64,000 nucleotides of DNA from an uncultured Pseudomonadota bacterium. GTDB taxonomy: Bacteria > Pseudomonadota > Alphaproteobacteria > RF32 > CAG-239. The notes beneath the pieces were generated by a model that worked only from the letters and a program-made list of their open reading frames with translations, ran no database searches and had not been told where the DNA came from. Numbering within the stretch: the stretch's first letter is position 1; every line of letters starts with the position of its first letter. The stretch lies in contig CACWSG010000007.1 of NCBI GenBank assembly GCA_902763535.1, forward strand, positions 39,652-103,651. Direction: 5' to 3'. Of the stretch, positions 34,541 to 44,279 are shown piece after piece. The position numbers and the translations under genes were made by a program.

Positions 34541-35140
34541 TTAATCCTGTACCAGTGTAAGACGATAAAATTCATCGTCTGATGTTAATTTTATTTTTTC
34601 CAGTCCGTAGTGTTCAACCAGCATTGCCAAATGGGCTGTATTAGCATCAACACAATCAATATTTCCTTCTAACAGACCTTGCAATTTTTGCCATTTGTCA
34701 TTCGAGATGCGATGAGCCGTGCTTATTTGAGCAACAATATTGCCGCTATCGGTAATATTAATACTGCCGCCTCTAATCAATAAATCAGCCATAATCATTA
34801 TCACAACCATTGCCGTTTTGTGATTTTTACTATTATTGACGGCAAAATCCAAAGTAATGGGATAGTCACTGTTTCCCAAACTGGCCAGATAATTTTCAGT
34901 TGTTTGTACCACCAATTCTTTGTTATCAAGATTGTTGTTATCAATACCGAAAGCCATACGAAAAAATTTCATACGAGATGTCAGATTAAAAGAGCTGGTT
35001 TTTAATATGCTTTTAATATCATCCAAGAAATCCATATCGCCTTCTTCCAAAAGCTCTGAGGCATTGGCAACAGCACCGATATTACCGATAATATCATGAC
35101 TGATACGAGTGCATATTAATTCTGAAATTAAATTTTTCAT
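34541..35140 (-). CDS. chpT: ChpT-like histidine phosphotransferase
   Basis: 199 residues. The phosphoacceptor His15 lies in RISHDIIGNIGAVANASELL, the DHp-like helix typical of alphaproteobacterial ChpT, followed by SRMKFFRMAFG. The C-terminal half has the degenerate HATPase-like fold of ChpT without ATP-binding boxes. ChpT passes phosphate from CckA to CtrA and CpdR. First gene of a ChpT-receiver-CheR unit. Confidence 0.82.
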   Translation of the reverse strand: MKNLISELICTRISHDIIGNIGAVANASELLEEGDMDFLDDIKSILKTSSFNLTSRMKFFRMAFGIDNNNLDNKELVVQTTENYLASLGNSDYPITLDFAVNNSKNHKTAMVVIMIMADLLIRGGSINITDSGNIVAQISTAHRISNDKWQKLQGLLEGNIDCVDANTAHLAMLVEHYGLEKIKLTSDDEFYRLTLVQD

Positions 35141-35157
35141 TTTTTTATCTCTTCATT

Positions 35158-36393
35158 TTAAAAATTATAAAAATCACTGTTTATAAATCTCTTATCTTCT
35201 TGAGACATACGAGTATAATCCATCTCAACAAACATCGGATCCTCCAGTTTCAACCAACCGGTGTTGGCTTTAAGATATGGCTTGTTGCCGCCCAAACCCC
35301 AAGTAACCATATTCTTATCATCAGGCACACCGTATTTGCGATTAATTCGCCGCCAAAAATCATAAATCTTTAGGTTGCGAATATAAATTGCTTTGGGTGA
35401 ATTGCCATTAATACTGGCAATAAGAGAGCGATATTCTATTTTGTATATTTTATTACCGGTAAAGTTGCTGGTTAGGTAGAATTCAAGCTCTTCTTTTGTT
35501 TCAAATTTCGCAAACTTCATATATTGCACATATTCAAACCCGTCTTTTTTGGCTTTTTGGATAACACAGGCTTGTGTGCGTTCATAGCCGACAATCCCTG
35601 AATTGCGGCATTTTTCTTCATTGCGCCATTTGATAAAGTTCGGAATTTGGAATTTGGCATTTATTTTTTTGAATCCGCGGTTAGTAAGAATATCCTCAGC
35701 CTGTTGCGGATTCATGCGTAACATCACACCGGCAATATCAAAAACGGAAGCATTTGATTTGCCGCTTTTGGTCTTTTGACGATAGTTACGCATCATCCCT
35801 TCAATATCGCTGTCTGCATCGTCATAAACATCATCTTGGCTGTCTGCGGTTTCTTTTTTATCATCATCTTTACCATCACTACTTCCCAATAGCTTACTGG
35901 GAGATATTTCGGTAAGCTTTTCAATCCATGTTCCTTCAATAATACTTTCTCTTTTCTCAGGATCTGTTTTTTTCAGTTCATCAGTTAAAGAGCTGTCTTT
36001 TTTATCATCTTTATCATCTTTTTTGGCTGTTGTCGGATTCTCAGTTTGAATGTTGGGCTTGGGTGGCAAAAAAATCTGTTCTTCTTTAGGTTCGACCGAT
36101 TGTTGATTCTGTTTAGGTTTATCAGAAGTACTGTTATTATTTTTGTTTGTTTCTTTGGAAAATTGTTTTGCTTGTTCTTTGGTCATAACATCATCAGCCA
36201 AAAAACCTTCCGGCGGCAAAACATCTTCTTCGTCTTCTTCAGAAGAGGGCATCCAAACGGCATCATTCGGATTATCAAAGCTAAAGTCAATTGATTCGTC
36301 ATAAGCCTCACCATCCTCACTGGCAAAAGCCGGAAAGGCAAGCAACATACAGGCAAAAAATATTCTACACAGCTTCAAATCAAACAACCTCAT
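35158..36393 (-). CDS. Secreted acidic hypothetical protein
   Basis: 411 residues from the ATG at 36393 (a TTG at 36402 is the alternative). A signal peptide with AFPAFA-SED cleavage near residue 23. Residues 25-190 are acidic, low complexity (Asp, Glu, Lys, Ser, Asn, Pro) and probably disordered. Residues 205-410 look globular, with two Cys (ECRNSG/QACVIQ-like) and Trp/Tyr-rich strands. It sits upstream of the ChpT operon with a 17-bp gap, so may be co-transcribed. Not recognised. Confidence 0.65.
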   Translation of the reverse strand: MRLFDLKLCRIFFACMLLAFPAFASEDGEAYDESIDFSFDNPNDAVWMPSSEEDEEDVLPPEGFLADDVMTKEQAKQFSKETNKNNNSTSDKPKQNQQSVEPKEEQIFLPPKPNIQTENPTTAKKDDKDDKKDSSLTDELKKTDPEKRESIIEGTWIEKLTEISPSKLLGSSDGKDDDKKETADSQDDVYDDADSDIEGMMRNYRQKTKSGKSNASVFDIAGVMLRMNPQQAEDILTNRGFKKINAKFQIPNFIKWRNEEKCRNSGIVGYERTQACVIQKAKKDGFEYVQYMKFAKFETKEELEFYLTSNFTGNKIYKIEYRSLIASINGNSPKAIYIRNLKIYDFWRRINRKYGVPDDKNMVTWGLGGNKPYLKANTGWLKLEDPMFVEMDYTRMSQEDKRFINSDFYNF

Positions 36394-36529
36394 TTGCGGC
36401 AATTCTATAAGCTTTTATTGCGTTTGGCAAACATAATAGCAGACTTATGAACGAAGTTTTTATTTACATTTAAAATTAAAAAAGTTATAAGCTATTGCAT
36501 TGATTAAAGCTTTAACAATAAGGCATGAT

Positions 36530-37894
36530 ATGGCATCAGACAAAGAAGTTTATGTTATCGGAGCAGGGCTGAGCGGAGCGGAAGCAGCTTGGTTTTTGGC
36601 TCAGCACGGAATTAAAGTTATAATAAAAGAAATGCGCCCCACCCGAACTTCACCGGCTCACAAAACAGCTAAAGCCGCTGAATTGGTATGTTCCAATTCC
36701 TTGCGCAGTGATGATGCAACTTGCAGTGCAATCGGGCTTTTGCATCAAGAAATGCGACAAATCGGCTCATTGATAATGCAAGCAGCCGATGCAACAAAAG
36801 TTCCGGCCGGCGGTGCATTGGCCGTTGACAGAGAGGGATTTTCAGCTTTTATTGATGAAAAATTGCACCACCATCCGCTTATCACATTCACCACTGAGGA
36901 AATAACCGTTTTGCCGCCTGCTGACCAATCGACTATCATAGCCAGCGGACCTTTAACTTCTCCGGCGCTAATCCAAGCTATCATTGCCGAAACCGGAGGC
37001 GAGTGCCTGAATTTTTTTGATGCAATTGCTCCGGTTGTCTATAAAGACAGTATTGATTTTTCACAATGTTGGTACCAGTCGCGCTATGACAAAGGCGACA
37101 AGTTTGACTACATTAATTGTCCTTTGACGGAAAAAGAATATTACGATTTTGTTGATGCTCTATTAACTGCCGAAAAAACTGAATTTCACGATTTTGAAAA
37201 AGCTGCATATTTTGATGGTTGCCTGCCGATTGAAGTTATGGCTGAACGCGGTAAAGATACATTGTTGTTCGGACCGATGAAGCCGATAGGTTTGACCAAT
37301 CCGCATAATCCTGATACCAAGCCTTATGCCGTTGTGCAGTTGCGCCAAGATAATAAAAGCGACACTCTGCGCAACATGGTTGGTTTTCAAACCAAAATGA
37401 AATATGGTGAACAGGAAAGGGTTTTTCGTATGATACCGGCACTGCGCAATGCTGAATTTGCGCGTCTTGGCGGTATTCATAAAAATACTTTTATCAAAAG
37501 TCCGATAGTCCTTGACGATATGTTGAGGCTAAAATCTAAACCGCATATAACTTTTGCCGGACAAATCACCGGTTGCGAAGGTTATTGTGAAAGTGCAGCC
37601 GTAGGAATATTGAGCGGAATTTTCAAGTTTTGCGAATTGACTGGTTGTAATGCACCCATTCCGCCGGCAAGCACGGCTTTCGGTGCAGTTTATCAACATT
37701 TGCGTGACACTACTAACATCAATGATTATCAGCCGATGAATGTTAATTTTGGATTGTTTTCACCGCTTGAGCCGCAAATATCGGCTAAGGGAAAACTAAT
37801 CCATCTCAAAGGCTCGCAACGCAAAAATGCCTATTGTCAAAGAGCTTCAAGCGATATTGGTTCATGGTTGGATAAAATATCAACTTTGTTATAA
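36530..37894 (+). CDS. trmFO: TrmFO, folate-dependent tRNA (uracil-54-C5)-methyltransferase
   Basis: Makes ribothymidine at T-loop position 54 using methylenetetrahydrofolate and FAD. 454 residues from the ATG at 36530, which has AAGG 6 bp upstream. FAD-binding VIGAGLSGAEAAW lies at residues 8-20, LVCSNSLRSDD near 55 holds the catalytic-type Cys, and FAGQITGCEGYCESAAVG near 350 is the C-terminal signature with further Cys. Confidence 0.95.
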   Translation: MASDKEVYVIGAGLSGAEAAWFLAQHGIKVIIKEMRPTRTSPAHKTAKAAELVCSNSLRSDDATCSAIGLLHQEMRQIGSLIMQAADATKVPAGGALAVDREGFSAFIDEKLHHHPLITFTTEEITVLPPADQSTIIASGPLTSPALIQAIIAETGGECLNFFDAIAPVVYKDSIDFSQCWYQSRYDKGDKFDYINCPLTEKEYYDFVDALLTAEKTEFHDFEKAAYFDGCLPIEVMAERGKDTLLFGPMKPIGLTNPHNPDTKPYAVVQLRQDNKSDTLRNMVGFQTKMKYGEQERVFRMIPALRNAEFARLGGIHKNTFIKSPIVLDDMLRLKSKPHITFAGQITGCEGYCESAAVGILSGIFKFCELTGCNAPIPPASTAFGAVYQHLRDTTNINDYQPMNVNFGLFSPLEPQISAKGKLIHLKGSQRKNAYCQRASSDIGSWLDKISTLL

Positions 37895-37956
37895 TTTCAT
37901 TAATAAATAAATGGTATAATACACAACATATCGCATACAAAGGATAATACAGGTCT

Positions 37957-38793
37957 ATGGACGATTTAATAAAAAAGTTGTTTAAAAATTCAGAAGAAAT
38001 GCTTTCCGGATGTTTATACATGATGTCGGCCAAAAAGCGTCATGCCGTATATGGTATTTGTGCTTTTGCTGAAATTATTGATGATATTTTGAATAGTAAA
38101 CAAACAACTTCCAAAAAGATAGAATTGCTTGATGCTTGGCAAAAAGAAATTGAAAATGTCTATAATAATGCTAAGCCGCGTTCCCTAGCCGTGCGTGCCT
38201 TATTTAAAAATTTTGCCGGATTGAATTTGGCCAAGGAAGACTTTTTGGTGTTTATCGATAACGGGCGTCAGGAGCTGCTTAATCCTCCGCAAGTGCTTTC
38301 GACCAATAATTATAATAAGAGTTGTGATAATAAATCAGGGGCATTTATTCGGCAGTTGCTGCGAGTTTTAGGCTGTCGTGATGAAGAAAAAATTACCAAA
38401 TTAAGTGATTGCCTCGGCAAAGCGTTACAAACCACGGTATATCTGCGAGATGTTAAAGAAGATGCCGCTGATGGCAAAATATATATGCCCAAAGATTGTT
38501 TGCAAAAAGCAGGTATTTCATCAACCAAGCCGCTAGAAATTATTGTTGATAACAACCTTGGGCTTGCTCGCAGCGAATTGGGAAAGTTAGCCAGCTCCAA
38601 TTATGCAGAAGCGTTTGCTGAAATCAATTCTTTTGATAAAAAGATTTCGCAGCGGTTAAGGGCGTTTTTTTACCCTTATAAATATTGCTTTGATGTTATG
38701 GAAAAAAGAGGTTGGGAAGTCATAACTCCTAAACCAAAACTTAGTGTTTTCGCTAAAATTTGGTTGTTAATCAAAGCTTATACGGAGAAATAG
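37957..38793 (+). CDS. Squalene/phytoene synthase family protein (HpnD-like)
   Basis: 278 residues. In hopanoid producers HpnD makes presqualene diphosphate and HpnC converts it onward. The second Asp-rich motif YLRDVKEDAADGKIYMP near residue 165 is intact. The first reads AEIIDDILN (residues 44-52) where the family usually has a third acidic residue and an Arg (CRxVDDIxDE), so Mg-diphosphate binding may be altered. It is paired with an HpnE-like oxidoreductase whose TTG starts 1 bp after its stop. No HpnC is in view. Confidence 0.8.
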   Translation: MDDLIKKLFKNSEEMLSGCLYMMSAKKRHAVYGICAFAEIIDDILNSKQTTSKKIELLDAWQKEIENVYNNAKPRSLAVRALFKNFAGLNLAKEDFLVFIDNGRQELLNPPQVLSTNNYNKSCDNKSGAFIRQLLRVLGCRDEEKITKLSDCLGKALQTTVYLRDVKEDAADGKIYMPKDCLQKAGISSTKPLEIIVDNNLGLARSELGKLASSNYAEAFAEINSFDKKISQRLRAFFYPYKYCFDVMEKRGWEVITPKPKLSVFAKIWLLIKAYTEK

Positions 38794-38794
38794 G

Positions 38795-39871
38795 TTGAGT
38801 AATATTCCGGTTTGTCATATCATCGGTGGCGGATTAAGCGGAGTAGCTTGTGCTTATTTTTTAAAAAAACATTATCCTGATTTTCATTCGGTCATATATG
38901 AAGCTAAAGAATATATCGGCGGCAGATCGTGCAGTCAATACGATGATGAGTGGAATATGCATATCAACAATGCGGCTCACATGGTTTTAAGCTCCGACCG
39001 GTTTATGAAAAATTTTGTTCATGAAGAAGAATGGAGCGATAAAGTGCTGTTCTTTGACATGGATACTCTTGGCAGTAATATTGCGTTGAATGATAATACC
39101 GATGTTATTTGTCAAAAGATATGTAATACGAGCTATGATGATATTGCAGCCAAAGTCAAATCGCGTATCTTAAAAATATTTAAATCTAATTTTAAGCATC
39201 TTAAGTTTTATGCTTTTAATCGTGATTTAACCCAAAGGGTAATCAATGTATTGGCATCTTATGCCGATGAAATTCATTGCAGTTGCAGATTGACCAAGAT
39301 TATGTCGAGAAAAGGTCATGCTCATACTTTGTGTTTTGGCAGACGCAGTGTTAAGCTTCGTCCTTGCGATAGAGTTATTTTTGCTTTGGATAATACCGCT
39401 GCTGCACCCCTTTTAAAAATTCCTTTATTAGAGTATAATAATTCCGTCAGTATATCTTATTATACCTCTCAAACCATATTTTTGCCGCATGGTGCATCTT
39501 TTGTCGGCGTAAAAGGCGGTGTTGCCGATTGGATATCAATATCGCCCAATATCATCTCAGCACAAATATGCAACTATGAAAATAATTTTACCACCTTGGA
39601 TAAATTGGCTTTATATGTATGGGGTGAAATATCACGCATACGCGGGGTTAATTCGGCTTTTATGCCATCGTATCGCTTGGAGGTTAATCGCCATACTTCG
39701 GTAAAAATGGATAATGTCAACAATTCTCTGCGCCCCGATAACGCCAAAACAATCTATGATAATATTTTTATGTGTGGTGACTGGACAATGAAGAATTATC
39801 CATGTACACTTGAAACAGCCGCGCTGTCGGGTGAACGTGCTGTTAGGACAATGCTCAAATTTATCAAATAA
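38795..39871 (+). CDS. FAD-dependent HpnE-like squalene-pathway oxidoreductase
   Basis: 358 residues from a TTG start 1 bp after the HpnD-like gene, with a GGAG upstream in that gene's tail. The N-terminal dinucleotide motif IIGGGLSGVACAYFL (residues 8-22) and EAKEYIGGRSCS match the amine-oxidase/phytoene-desaturase superfamily; FMCGDWTMKNYPCTLETAALSGERA at the C-terminus is the FAD-binding end. HpnE reduces hydroxysqualene to squalene. About 60 residues shorter than the usual HpnE, so the middle domain is reduced. Confidence 0.78.
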   Translation: MSNIPVCHIIGGGLSGVACAYFLKKHYPDFHSVIYEAKEYIGGRSCSQYDDEWNMHINNAAHMVLSSDRFMKNFVHEEEWSDKVLFFDMDTLGSNIALNDNTDVICQKICNTSYDDIAAKVKSRILKIFKSNFKHLKFYAFNRDLTQRVINVLASYADEIHCSCRLTKIMSRKGHAHTLCFGRRSVKLRPCDRVIFALDNTAAAPLLKIPLLEYNNSVSISYYTSQTIFLPHGASFVGVKGGVADWISISPNIISAQICNYENNFTTLDKLALYVWGEISRIRGVNSAFMPSYRLEVNRHTSVKMDNVNNSLRPDNAKTIYDNIFMCGDWTMKNYPCTLETAALSGERAVRTMLKFIK

Positions 39872-39882
39872 GGACCATTACA

Positions 39883-41142
39883 ATGAATACAAAAATTTCC
39901 ACATTAAACAACGGATTACGCATTATAACTCAGAAAAGACCAAATTTAGAAACGGTTTCAATCGGTATTTGGGTAAAAACCGGCTCGGCCTGTGAAAATG
40001 AACACAATAATGGAATATCTCATTTTTTGGAGCATATGTCTTTTAAGGGAACCAATTCGCGCACGGCTTTACAAATAACCGAAGAAATCGAGGATGTCGG
40101 CGGACAATCCAATGCCTATACTTCGCGTGAATGTACGGCTTATTATGCCAAAATGATGAAAGAAGATGCCGAAATTGCAGCTGATGTTTTGATTGATTCG
40201 GTAAAAAATTCAATTTTTCCGCAAGAAGAATTGATTAAAGAACGCGATGTTGTTGTCCAAGAAATTAAACAAACCATAGACACTCCGGATGATATAGTTT
40301 TTGATTATTTTCAGGAAACCGCTTTTCCCAAGCAGGCCTTGGGGCGTTCTATTCTTGGTCCGATTGCAAAAGTCAAAAATTTCAGTCGTGAAGATTTATT
40401 AAAGTATATCAGCACCAACTATGCCGCGGAAAATATGGCAGTTTGCGCTGTCGGCAATATCAAGCATGATGATTTTGTAAATATGGTTGCCGCTCGTATG
40501 TCCGATTACAAAGCAAAAGTAGAATTTGTTAAAGATAAACAGCAATATCAAGGCGGTTTTTGTGCCCAAAGGCGCGATATTGAACAAAGCCATGTTTTAG
40601 TCGGTTTCAAAAGCTGTTCTTATAAAGATCCGCATCACTGTGCAACGGTTTTGTTGTCAGCAATTTTAGGCGGAGGAATGTCCTCGCGGTTGTTTCAGGA
40701 GATTCGTGAGAAGAGGGGACTGGTTTATTCGGTTTACAGCTTCAATTCAATGTTTAGCGAAACCGGATTATTCGGCATTTATGCCGGCACCGAAGCTAAA
40801 GATGTTCCGGCACTGATGCCGGTAGTTGCCGATGAAATCAAAAAAATTTGCAATGAGCTGGTTACCGAAAAAGAATTTATTCGCGCCAAAACCCAAATTA
40901 AAGCCGGTCTTAAAATGGGGCTGGAAAGTTCATCATCAACGGCGGAAGTTTTGGCCAGACAGCTTTTAATGTACGATCGTACTTACACTATTGCCGAGCT
41001 GGTTGAAAAATATGAGGCTGTAACTTTGGAAGATATTCGAACGGTTGCATCCGAGATATTCTCAACAACACCGACCTATACATTGCTCGGAGCTTATGAT
41101 AAATATATGGAATATGACGAATTGCAAAAGGCGTTAGCATAA
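39883..41142 (+). CDS. M16-family zinc peptidase (processing-peptidase-like)
   Basis: 419 residues, the size of a single-pair M16B peptidase. Inverted zinc motif HFLEH at residues 47-51 with the downstream Glu in the ECTAYYAKM helix near 124-131. GGGMSSRLFQEIREKRGLVYSV is the conserved second-domain element. Homologous to mitochondrial processing peptidase; the substrate is unknown. Follows the HpnE-like gene after 11 bp. Confidence 0.9.
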   Translation: MNTKISTLNNGLRIITQKRPNLETVSIGIWVKTGSACENEHNNGISHFLEHMSFKGTNSRTALQITEEIEDVGGQSNAYTSRECTAYYAKMMKEDAEIAADVLIDSVKNSIFPQEELIKERDVVVQEIKQTIDTPDDIVFDYFQETAFPKQALGRSILGPIAKVKNFSREDLLKYISTNYAAENMAVCAVGNIKHDDFVNMVAARMSDYKAKVEFVKDKQQYQGGFCAQRRDIEQSHVLVGFKSCSYKDPHHCATVLLSAILGGGMSSRLFQEIREKRGLVYSVYSFNSMFSETGLFGIYAGTEAKDVPALMPVVADEIKKICNELVTEKEFIRAKTQIKAGLKMGLESSSSTAEVLARQLLMYDRTYTIAELVEKYEAVTLEDIRTVASEIFSTTPTYTLLGAYDKYMEYDELQKALA

Positions 41143-41189
41143 ATTTAAATATTAAGCGCTACCATAAATGAAAAATTGTGGAGGAGCAA

Positions 41190-42257
41190 ATGTCACGAGC
41201 AGAAGATATTTTTCAAAAATTGATATATTTCGGTGAAGATGCCATTGATGAGTTTATTGTCAATCGTCAAAGTGAAGAACTGTTTTTGGATTTTAAACAA
41301 GCTGCTTCTGACGGCAAAAATTATAATACCCTGCACAAAGATGATCGCCGCAATTTGGCCAAAGCTATTTCGGGATTCGGCAACTCGGAAGGCGGCGTGG
41401 TGATATGGGGAGTGGAGTGCTCTCGTGATGTTGAAATCGGCGATGTTGCCAAAGCCAAAGTTAAGGTCAGAAATGTTCATCGTTTTATGAGCTGGTTGGA
41501 AAATGCCATTTCCGGTTGCACTATTCCCAGCCACAATCATGTTCGCAACCATATTATCAGTGTTGATGAGGAGGGAGATGGCTATGTTGCAACTTATATT
41601 CCCAAAAGCGAGGTTGCACCATTGATGACTTCCAGTAATCCTGCTATATATATTCGCTCCGGCTCTAACAATGTTCCGGCACCTTATGCCGTAATTGCCG
41701 GTATGTTCGGACGCTATCCGCAGCCCAATATTGAAATAAAAATTGCCGAGCGCAAAATTGAGGCCTTATCCAATCAGGATGAAGATATTTTATATCCTAA
41801 CAGTATTGATAATCCTCCCGAGCAATATGTTAAAGTGTCTTTTGAGCTGCAAGGCGAGAATCGTTCCAATGTTATTGCCCGTGAAATGTTTTTATCAGCC
41901 AGTGTTATTAATGATGGCGGGGAATATAACAAAGTTCGTTTTTCCAATTATAACCAGATGGAAGTTATTTCCGGCATAGAGGGGCAACTAAACATTATCA
42001 CTCGTCCGGAATTGCGTTTGCCGCCGCGAGGAACAATTCGCTTTTGTGCCTGCGAAATTATTTTATCGCCCTATGCCGAAGATGATTTTCAACTTGAGGG
42101 TGTGATTGGTGCCAATATGGCAATGCCGCGTGATTTCCGCATCTATATTCCCAAAAACAGGTTGCGTTCATTTGTTGCCAAGGTTATTCGCGGTGAAGAA
42201 GATTATGCCATGTTGATGAATGAGTTTTTCCAAGACTTTTTCCGTGGAGATTTTTAA
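41190..42257 (+). CDS. AlbA_2-type putative nucleic-acid-binding protein
   Basis: 355 residues from the ATG at 41190, preferred because GGAGGA precedes it. Residues 28-75 (LFLDFKQA..., [22 protein letters not shown]) match the AlbA_2 / Schlafen-like divergent domain seen in transcriptional regulators and RNA-binding proteins. The remaining 230 residues are beta-rich and unrecognised. Followed by rnhA with a 1-bp gap, hinting at nucleic-acid metabolism. Confidence 0.75.
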   Translation: MSRAEDIFQKLIYFGEDAIDEFIVNRQSEELFLDFKQAASDGKNYNTLHKDDRRNLAKAISGFGNSEGGVVIWGVECSRDVEIGDVAKAKVKVRNVHRFMSWLENAISGCTIPSHNHVRNHIISVDEEGDGYVATYIPKSEVAPLMTSSNPAIYIRSGSNNVPAPYAVIAGMFGRYPQPNIEIKIAERKIEALSNQDEDILYPNSIDNPPEQYVKVSFELQGENRSNVIAREMFLSASVINDGGEYNKVRFSNYNQMEVISGIEGQLNIITRPELRLPPRGTIRFCACEIILSPYAEDDFQLEGVIGANMAMPRDFRIYIPKNRLRSFVAKVIRGEEDYAMLMNEFFQDFFRGDF

Positions 42258-42258
42258 G

Positions 42259-42705
42259 ATGCCGGAAGTCGAAATTTTTACCGATGGTGCTTGTTTGGGC
42301 AATCCCGGAGCCGGCGGTTGGGGAGCAATTTTGCGTTGTAAAGGGGTTGAAAAAGAAATCAGCGGGGCGGCTGATGACACCACTAATAATCGCATGGAAC
42401 TGACCGCAGTTATTGAAGCTTTGAAAGCCTTAAAAACTTCGTGTAATGTTGCAATTTGTACCGATAGTCGTTATGTTATGGACGGTGTTACCAAATGGTT
42501 GCCCAATTGGCAACAAAACGGATGGCGCACGGCTAATAAAAAAACACCGGTAAAAAATGTCGATTTATGGCAAGAACTCGAGTCGCTCTTAGATAAACAT
42601 AAGATAAAGTGGATTTGGGTCAAAGGGCATAACGGACATCCTGAAAATGAGCGTGTTGACGAATTGGCGCGGAATCAAGCAAAATCAATCGTTAACGATT
42701 CGTAA
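42259..42705 (+). CDS. rnhA: Ribonuclease HI
   Basis: Cuts RNA in RNA-DNA hybrids. 148 residues from the ATG at 42259 (GGAG upstream in the preceding gene's tail). Catalytic residues D9 ([11 protein letters not shown]), E47 (RMELTAV), D69 (CTDSRYV) and D131 region (NERVDELA) are all present. The open frame extends to 42220 but would overlap the upstream gene. Confidence 0.95.
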   Translation: MPEVEIFTDGACLGNPGAGGWGAILRCKGVEKEISGAADDTTNNRMELTAVIEALKALKTSCNVAICTDSRYVMDGVTKWLPNWQQNGWRTANKKTPVKNVDLWQELESLLDKHKIKWIWVKGHNGHPENERVDELARNQAKSIVNDS

Positions 42706-42716
42706 ATAAATTTTAC

Positions 42717-42745
42717 TTGATTTAGACAAAAAAATATGTTATGGT
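42717..42745 (+). promoter_or_regulatory. Putative promoter of the 227-residue gene
   Basis: TTGATT, 17-bp spacer, TATGGT, 44 bp before the ATG at 42789. Confidence 0.35.
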
Positions 42746-42788
42746 TTAGGCAGTTCTGAACAACTGTTTAACAACGGATGTGAATTGA

Positions 42789-43472
42789 ATGGAAAAACGA
42801 CGAATACAACCCGCAATTTCGGGAACAGCCAGTAAAAATGAGATTAAACGATCTCATTATAGTGCTGACACCTTTGAAACTAAAGAAGAATTTATTGCTC
42901 ACTTGATTAAAATCGGTGAGATTAAGAAAAGCGCCCGCTCTGATAGTACAGACGGGCTTATTTATTTACAAGGGTGTCTAAAAATAGATAAAAGAGTAAA
43001 ACCATTTCTTTCGTGGAATGATGTAGTGACAACTTCAGCAGTAGTTGAACCGGGAATGGTCAGTCGCTACCAATACTTACCAAAAACATATAAAGGGGTA
43101 ACTACAACTTTAACAGCTCCTGACCTAAAGTCATATATGGAACATAATAACTATGGAGCTGAATATAAAGATAATAAGTGGTATGTAAGCACATTAAGAA
43201 TACCCGAATCGGCTACACATCTTGATTTTTCAAGTGTTAATACTGATTTGACATTGTTTTACGGACATCAAATTTCTTTATCAAGTTTACCTTATTCCAA
43301 AAGTATATTAGGATTGTCGCCATACAGCTTGGGTATTGATTGTCCCAATCCGCGCAAGGTGGCTCAACAAAAGGGATGCGGTAATGAGATACTGAAAACC
43401 TTGCCGCCGTCTAATATGTTTACCGATATTATGGGCAGTTTCAGTAGCTTTTTCGGATCTGCGCGGCGATGA
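42789..43472 (+). CDS. Hypothetical protein
   Basis: 227 residues, soluble, no signal peptide. Neutral, Ser/Thr/Tyr-rich. The middle (YMEHNNYGAEYKDNKWYVSTLRIPESATHLDFSSV...) looks like a beta-rich core; the C-terminal 40 residues are Gly/Ser/Phe-rich. A Cys pair (CPNPRKVAQQKGC) is present. No family recognised and no neighbouring gene suggests a role. Confidence 0.6.
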   Translation: MEKRRIQPAISGTASKNEIKRSHYSADTFETKEEFIAHLIKIGEIKKSARSDSTDGLIYLQGCLKIDKRVKPFLSWNDVVTTSAVVEPGMVSRYQYLPKTYKGVTTTLTAPDLKSYMEHNNYGAEYKDNKWYVSTLRIPESATHLDFSSVNTDLTLFYGHQISLSSLPYSKSILGLSPYSLGIDCPNPRKVAQQKGCGNEILKTLPPSNMFTDIMGSFSSFFGSARR

Positions 43473-43570
43473 TAAAATTTATTGTCAATTTTTGCTAAAA
43501 AATAATTGCGATAAAATGCAAAAAATGATATAAAGGAGTTAGAAAAAAATTATTAATTAAATCTAGTATT

Positions 43571-44152
43571 ATGGACGATGGTATATCACCAAAAGGCTAT
43601 CTCCCGGCCTATCTGCAAAACATCCTCAATGCTTCAATGGAACTCCATAGAAAAGAGGATAAAAGAATAGATAAAAGGGAGTATAATCGGCGTCGTCAGT
43701 GTCGCAAATGGCTCTCCGAAAGAGGCACAGTTATGTGTTGTTTTTTGGAGGATGTCAAATGTGAACGCACAGAAGGATGTCCGGTTATATGGGAGGAATG
43801 TAGTCGCAAAGGTTCCACGGTTGTCGTTGATAACCATGGGAACAAAAAATGCGCTTTCGTTCTTCCTAAAAACAGAGATGACGGAAAGCTTGCGCTGATC
43901 CCGCTCGAAGTCGGTGACTATGTCTTTCGTGCTCAAAGAACTTTCCTCTATGGCCGTCCGAAACGCATTCGGTTGTGCTATCAGGTCGTTGCCATTGGCG
44001 GTGACTTGGGCGAGGGAAAAGTTCTGCTTCGTCTCGAGAATATCGGGATGGAGAATGAGTGGAAGGAAGTTATCGATGAGTCGTTGTCTAAAGCTGCCAG
44101 TGCAGTTTATGAGCGACTGAGCGGAGTGGCTACAATGCCATTCGCCCTCTAA
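43571..44152 (+). CDS. Hypothetical Cys-containing protein
   Basis: 193 residues. A basic N-terminal helix (KEDKRIDKREYNRRRQCRKW) is followed by CCFLEDVKCERTEGCPVIWEEC, four to five Cys that could bind metal, then a beta-rich region (VGDYVFRAQRTFLYGR). The ATG has no nearby Shine-Dalgarno (GGAG is about 35 bp upstream). More GC-balanced than neighbours. Unrecognised. Confidence 0.6.
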   Translation: MDDGISPKGYLPAYLQNILNASMELHRKEDKRIDKREYNRRRQCRKWLSERGTVMCCFLEDVKCERTEGCPVIWEECSRKGSTVVVDNHGNKKCAFVLPKNRDDGKLALIPLEVGDYVFRAQRTFLYGRPKRIRLCYQVVAIGGDLGEGKVLLRLENIGMENEWKEVIDESLSKAASAVYERLSGVATMPFAL

Positions 44153-44174
44153 AAAAGTGATTAACCTTATAAAG

Positions 44175-44196
44175 CGCCCCACTTAGGTGTGGGGCG
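44175..44196 (+). terminator. Hairpin terminator
   Basis: CGCCCCAC and GTGGGGCG with a 6-nt loop, 22 bp after the 193-residue gene; T-rich sequence follows a few bases later. Confidence 0.7.
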
Positions 44197-44212
44197 TTCC
44201 CATTTTAAAAAC

Positions 44213-44241
44213 TTGACAGCAAAAGGCTATTATAATACAAT
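44213..44241 (+). promoter_or_regulatory. Strong sigma70-like promoter for the small membrane pair
   Basis: TTGACA, 17-bp spacer, TACAAT, about 38 bp upstream of the ATG at 44280. Confidence 0.65.
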
Positions 44242-44279
44242 AACGCCAAACAAAAATTATTATTTCTAAACCTATCAAT

